Shown: one piece after another, positions 60,780-64,000 of the stretch | How positions within the stretch are numbered: the stretch's first letter is position 1 | How the letters are laid out: the number at the start of each line of letters is the position of its first letter | Source of the DNA: Marinomonas transparens | Lineage (GTDB): Bacteria > Pseudomonadota > Gammaproteobacteria > Pseudomonadales > Marinomonadaceae | Length of the DNA stretch: 64,000 nt | Direction of reading: 5' to 3' | NCBI RefSeq assembly: GCF_016463975.1 | Contig: NZ_JAEMNX010000026.1 | Location: 1 to 64,000 of the forward strand | The notes under the pieces: model-generated | Databases searched by the model: none | What the model saw: only the letters and a program-made list of their open reading frames with translations | What the model was told of the DNA's origin: nothing | Translations under genes and position numbers: made by a program

Positions 60780-61703
60780 ATGGAGTTAATACGTGGTATT
60801 CATAATATCCGTTCAAAGCATAAAAACAGTGTGCTGACGATTGGCAATTTTGATGGGGTGCATTTAGGACATAGTGCTATTTTAGCGCGAGTTAAAGCTC
60901 TGGCAGAAACCTACCACTCGCCAGCAGGTATCATGATTTTTGAGCCTCAGCCCCGAGAGTTTTTTTCTCCTGATGTTGCCCCAGGTCGTATTGGCCGTTT
61001 ACGCGACAAGGTTCGTTTATTAGAAGGGCAGGGCATCGATTATGTACTTTGCATGCCGTTTAATCCCAGGTTACAGCAATTAGATGCGCAGACATTTTGT
61101 CAGCGCATATTGTTAGACGGTTTGTCAGTTAAGCATTTGGTTGTCGGTGATGACTTCCGCTTTGGCTGTGATCGTCAAGGAGATTTTGATTATTTACAGG
61201 GCTTCGGGAACCAGCAAGGGTTTGATGTTGAAAATACGCCGTCCGTTTTAAATGCTACTGACGAGCGAGTTAGCAGCACTCTAATTCGAAAGGCTCTTGA
61301 GCGTGGTGATGTATTAGCGGCGCAGTCAAGCATGGGGCACCCGGTTGCAATGAGTGGTCGGGTGATTCATGGACAGAAACTAGGGCGCACGATAGGTTTT
61401 CCGACAGCGAACATTCACCTTAAAGGTACCAAGCCTGCTTTATCTGGGGTGTACGCGGTTATCCTGAAGGTGGATGGTGACTCTTATAATGGCGTTGCTA
61501 ATATAGGTGTACGACCAACGGTGCAAGGTAAAACACCGATATTGGAAGTGCACTTGTTAGATTTTAATGGTGATCTGTATGACAAATACGTGCAGGTGAT
61601 TTTCTGTCAGTTTATTAGGGCAGAGCAAAAAATGGCCGGCTTAGAAGCGCTGGAAAAACAAATTCAATGTGATAAAGAAGAAGCGATACGCTTCTTTGCT
61701 TAA
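60780..61703 (+). CDS. ribF: RibF, bifunctional riboflavin kinase/FMN adenylyltransferase
   Basis: RibF, 307 residues, converts riboflavin to FMN and then FAD. The N-terminal FAD synthetase domain (about 1-180) has GNFDGVHLGH and the VVGDDFRFG segment; the C-terminal riboflavin kinase domain (about 185-307) has GRTIGFPTANI. It lies 39 bases before ileS and is co-transcribed in related bacteria. Confidence 0.97.
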   Translation: MELIRGIHNIRSKHKNSVLTIGNFDGVHLGHSAILARVKALAETYHSPAGIMIFEPQPREFFSPDVAPGRIGRLRDKVRLLEGQGIDYVLCMPFNPRLQQLDAQTFCQRILLDGLSVKHLVVGDDFRFGCDRQGDFDYLQGFGNQQGFDVENTPSVLNATDERVSSTLIRKALERGDVLAAQSSMGHPVAMSGRVIHGQKLGRTIGFPTANIHLKGTKPALSGVYAVILKVDGDSYNGVANIGVRPTVQGKTPILEVHLLDFNGDLYDKYVQVIFCQFIRAEQKMAGLEALEKQIQCDKEEAIRFFA

Positions 61704-61742
61704 TCAGTGAACAGATGATCTTTGAGGATAAATCAATAAACC

Positions 61743-64000
61743 ATGAGTGATTATAAACCGACTCTTAACTTGCCAAAAACAGATTTCCCTATGCGTGGAG
61801 ATTTGGCAAAACGTGAACCTGCAATGCTGAAACATTGGCAGGATATGGATCTATACAACAAAGTACGTGAAGTAAGTAAGGGTCGTAAATCTTTTATTCT
61901 TCATGATGGCCCTCCTTACGCCAACGGTAGTATCCATATTGGTCACGCGGTTAACAAAATCCTCAAAGATATTATTGTTAAATCTAAAACCGTTAGTGGT
62001 TACGATGCGCCTTATATTCCTGGTTGGGATTGTCATGGTCTGCCGATTGAGCACAAGGTTGAGCAACTGATTGGTAAGGCGGGAAGCAAAGTATCTTATA
62101 AAGAGTTCCGTGCTAAGTGTCGTGAATACGCCTACACACAAATTGAGGGTCAGAAAAAAGACTTCATCCGTTTGGGTGTTATGGGGGATTGGGAAAATCC
62201 TTATCTGACGATGAACTTTGTGACGGAAGCCAATATTGTTCGTGCTTTGGGCAAAATTGCTGAGAATGGCCATTTGGTAAAAGGTTTTAAGCCGGTTTAC
62301 TGGAGTGTGGTTGGTGGTTCTGCATTGGCGGAAGCGGAAGTGGAATATCAAGATAAAACTTCTTTGTCTTTGGATGTGCGCTATGCGCCGCAGGACGAAA
62401 CTGGCTTATTAGCTAAGTTCTCCGGCGTCGAAGGAGAAGGTAAGGTTTCTGTTGTTATCTGGACGACGACACCTTGGACCTTGCCGGCGAGCCAAGCTGT
62501 ATCCGTTCACCCAGAATTTAACTATGCCCTTGTCGAAGTGGACATGGGGTTAGGTAAAGAACGTTTGGTCGTGGCGGAAGATATGGTTGAAGGCTTGATA
62601 GCCCGTTATGACGCCGGTGAGTACCGTATTGTTGGTCGTGCAGTGGGTGCTGATCTTAAAGGCGTTGTGTTAAACCACCCATTTTTCGAGCGTGAAATCC
62701 CAGTTGTTCTTGGTGATCATGTGACAACGGAAGCGGGTACTGGTTGTGTGCATACAGCACCAGACCACGGCGTAGACGATTTTAATGTTGGTCGTGAAAA
62801 CGGTCTTGGCACTATCAATCTTGTTCAAGATAACGGTGTTTATAGCGATGCTGCCGGTGAGTTTGCCGGTATGCATGTTTACAAAGTAGACGGTGCCATT
62901 CTTGAGGCATTGAACAAAAACAATGCTTTGGTGAAAGAGTCTAAAATTTTCCACAGTTATCCACATTGCTGGCGGACCAAAACGCCGTTGATTTTCCGTG
63001 CAACACCGCAATGGTTTATCAGCATGAGCAAAGAAGGTCTGCTGGATGCGGCAAAGCACGCTGTTGAAGGTGTGAAGTGGGTGCCGAACTGGGGGCAAAA
63101 TCGCATGGAAGGGATGTTAAATAACAGCCCTGATTGGTGTGTGTCTCGTCAGCGTACTTGGGGTGTGCCAATTGCTTTATTTATCGATAAGGAAACCCAA
63201 GAGCTTCATCCTGAAACGCCGCGCCTGATCGAAGAAGTAGCGAAGCGTATCGAAGTAGAAGGTATTGATGCATGGTTTGATTTAGAAGCGGAAGAGTTAC
63301 TTGGTGCGGATGCTAATAAATATAGCAAGGTAACGGATACCTTGGATGTATGGTTTGACTCTGGCGTAACGCATTATTCTGTTATCGATCAACGTGAAGA
63401 GCTAAATTTCCCCGCAGATCTGTATCTTGAAGGTTCAGATCAGCACCGTGGTTGGTTTCAATCATCGTTAAAAACCTCTATTGCCGTTCGTGGAGTGCCT
63501 CCTTACAAGCAAGTACTTACCCATGGTTTTACCGTGGATGGTGATGGTCGCAAAATGTCCAAGTCTTTGGGGAATGTACTGTCTCCTCAAAAAGTCATGG
63601 ATACGCTTGGTGCTGATATTATTCGTTTATGGGTTGCTGCTACTGATTACACGACCGAAATGACGGTTTCCGATGAAATCCTAAAACGTGTGGCTGACTC
63701 CTATCGTCGTATTCGTAATACGGCGCGGTTCATGCTGTCAAACTTGAATGGCTTTAATCCAGCGGCGGATATAGTGCCAGCGAATGAGATGATTGCCTTG
63801 GATCGTTGGATTGTGGATCGTGCGGCATTGCTTCAAAAAGAGCTTGATACCGCCTATAACGAATATCAGTTTCATACGGTAAACCAGAAAATTCAAAATT
63901 TCTGTTCTGTTGATCTTGGTGGTTTCTATTTAGATATCATTAAAGACCGTCAGTATACGACTCAGCCAAACAGCTTGGCGCGTCGCTCCGCACAAACAGC
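61743..64000 (+). CDS. ileS: Isoleucyl-tRNA synthetase, 3' truncated by the window end
   Basis: Class I synthetase, start ATG at 61743 ([20 protein letters not shown]); about 752 residues are present and the C-terminus with its zinc ribbon is outside the window. HIGH is seen in ANGSIHIGH and KMSKS in [11 protein letters not shown] (about 63550-63566), with editing-domain motifs TTTPWTLP and [12 protein letters not shown]. The segment equivalent to E. coli WCVDCRSALAEAE reads [14 protein letters not shown], so that CxxC pair is missing. Sensitive (eubacterial) type. Confidence 0.97.
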   Translation, partial: MSDYKPTLNLPKTDFPMRGDLAKREPAMLKHWQDMDLYNKVREVSKGRKSFILHDGPPYANGSIHIGHAVNKILKDIIVKSKTVSGYDAPYIPGWDCHGLPIEHKVEQLIGKAGSKVSYKEFRAKCREYAYTQIEGQKKDFIRLGVMGDWENPYLTMNFVTEANIVRALGKIAENGHLVKGFKPVYWSVVGGSALAEAEVEYQDKTSLSLDVRYAPQDETGLLAKFSGVEGEGKVSVVIWTTTPWTLPASQAVSVHPEFNYALVEVDMGLGKERLVVAEDMVEGLIARYDAGEYRIVGRAVGADLKGVVLNHPFFEREIPVVLGDHVTTEAGTGCVHTAPDHGVDDFNVGRENGLGTINLVQDNGVYSDAAGEFAGMHVYKVDGAILEALNKNNALVKESKIFHSYPHCWRTKTPLIFRATPQWFISMSKEGLLDAAKHAVEGVKWVPNWGQNRMEGMLNNSPDWCVSRQRTWGVPIALFIDKETQELHPETPRLIEEVAKRIEVEGIDAWFDLEAEELLGADANKYSKVTDTLDVWFDSGVTHYSVIDQREELNFPADLYLEGSDQHRGWFQSSLKTSIAVRGVPPYKQVLTHGFTVDGDGRKMSKSLGNVLSPQKVMDTLGADIIRLWVAATDYTTEMTVSDEILKRVADSYRRIRNTARFMLSNLNGFNPAADIVPANEMIALDRWIVDRAALLQKELDTAYNEYQFHTVNQKIQNFCSVDLGGFYLDIIKDRQYTTQPNSLARRSAQT

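Noticed and set aside
61851..62351. Minus-strand frame opposite ileS
   Set aside because: Antisense to conserved class I synthetase motifs; no support.

Overview
This 64 kb window looks like chromosomal core DNA of a marine gammaproteobacterium of the Oceanospirillales type, most likely close to Marinomonas. That placement is an inference from protein similarity recalled from memory, gene order and moderate GC content. It rests on E. coli/Pseudomonas-like order in the ribosomal and RNA polymerase clusters, a Tyr-Gly-Thr-Trp tRNA cluster ahead of secE-nusG, a 407-residue EF-Tu with an acidic insert, and the fabA-fabB and uvrA/MFS/ssb neighbourhoods.

Layout. 1-90: end of an rRNA operon (5S tail plus terminator). 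128-6589: a small accessory stretch with a PAS-PAS-GGDEF-EAL protein whose GGDEF motif is degenerate, a GH1 beta-glucosidase, a GNAT acetyltransferase, a secreted alpha/beta hydrolase and a PhyH-type dioxygenase. 6620-8998: birA-coaX-SPOR-protein operon. 9002-9504: tRNA-Tyr, -Gly, -Thr and -Trp, with the usual tufB gene missing. 9545-21385: secE-nusG-rplK-rplA-rplJ-rplL-rpoB-rpoC. 21435-25841: str operon (rpsL-rpsG-fusA-tuf). 25931-36741: S10 and spc clusters (rpsJ to rpmJ). 36862-39773: alpha operon (rpsM-rpsK-rpsD-rpoA-rplQ). 39915-45665: uvrA (minus) with a LexA box, a YajR-like MFS transporter, ssb and an Smr-domain protein. 45816-50658: M16 metalloprotease and two acyltransferases. 50763-52520: fabB and fabA (minus). 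52818-54755: an alpha/beta hydrolase and ispB. 55039-58500: rplU-rpmA-obg-proB-dgkA. 58588-64000: rpsT (minus), then murJ, ribF and a truncated ileS.

Functionally most of the window is the gene-expression machinery: ribosomal proteins, RNA polymerase core, elongation factors, Sec translocase subunits and tRNAs. Fatty-acid, envelope and cofactor genes flank it. The intergenic gaps hold much of the interest. Several carry hairpins where ribosomal-protein autoregulation is expected (L1, L10, S7, S4-type positions). One gap, between rpsN and rpsH, carries an unusually long imperfect hairpin. A 12-bp inverted repeat embraces the -35 box of the S10 promoter.

I found no transposase, integrase, CRISPR array, toxin-antitoxin pair, defence island or biosynthetic cluster, and nothing I can defend as a wholly new system. 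The best leads are regulatory: the rpsN-rpsH hairpin, the S10 promoter palindrome, loss of tufB, the structured rpsJ-rplC spacer, and the atypical codon use of fusA. No gap of more than about 300 bases lacks a gene. Start codons were moved inward from the longest open frame for 14 genes (GH1, nusG, rpoB, rpsL, rpsJ, rpsQ, rplX, ssb, the hydrolase at 52818, ispB, rplU, obg, dgkA and others as noted) on the basis of ribosome binding sites and family N-termini.
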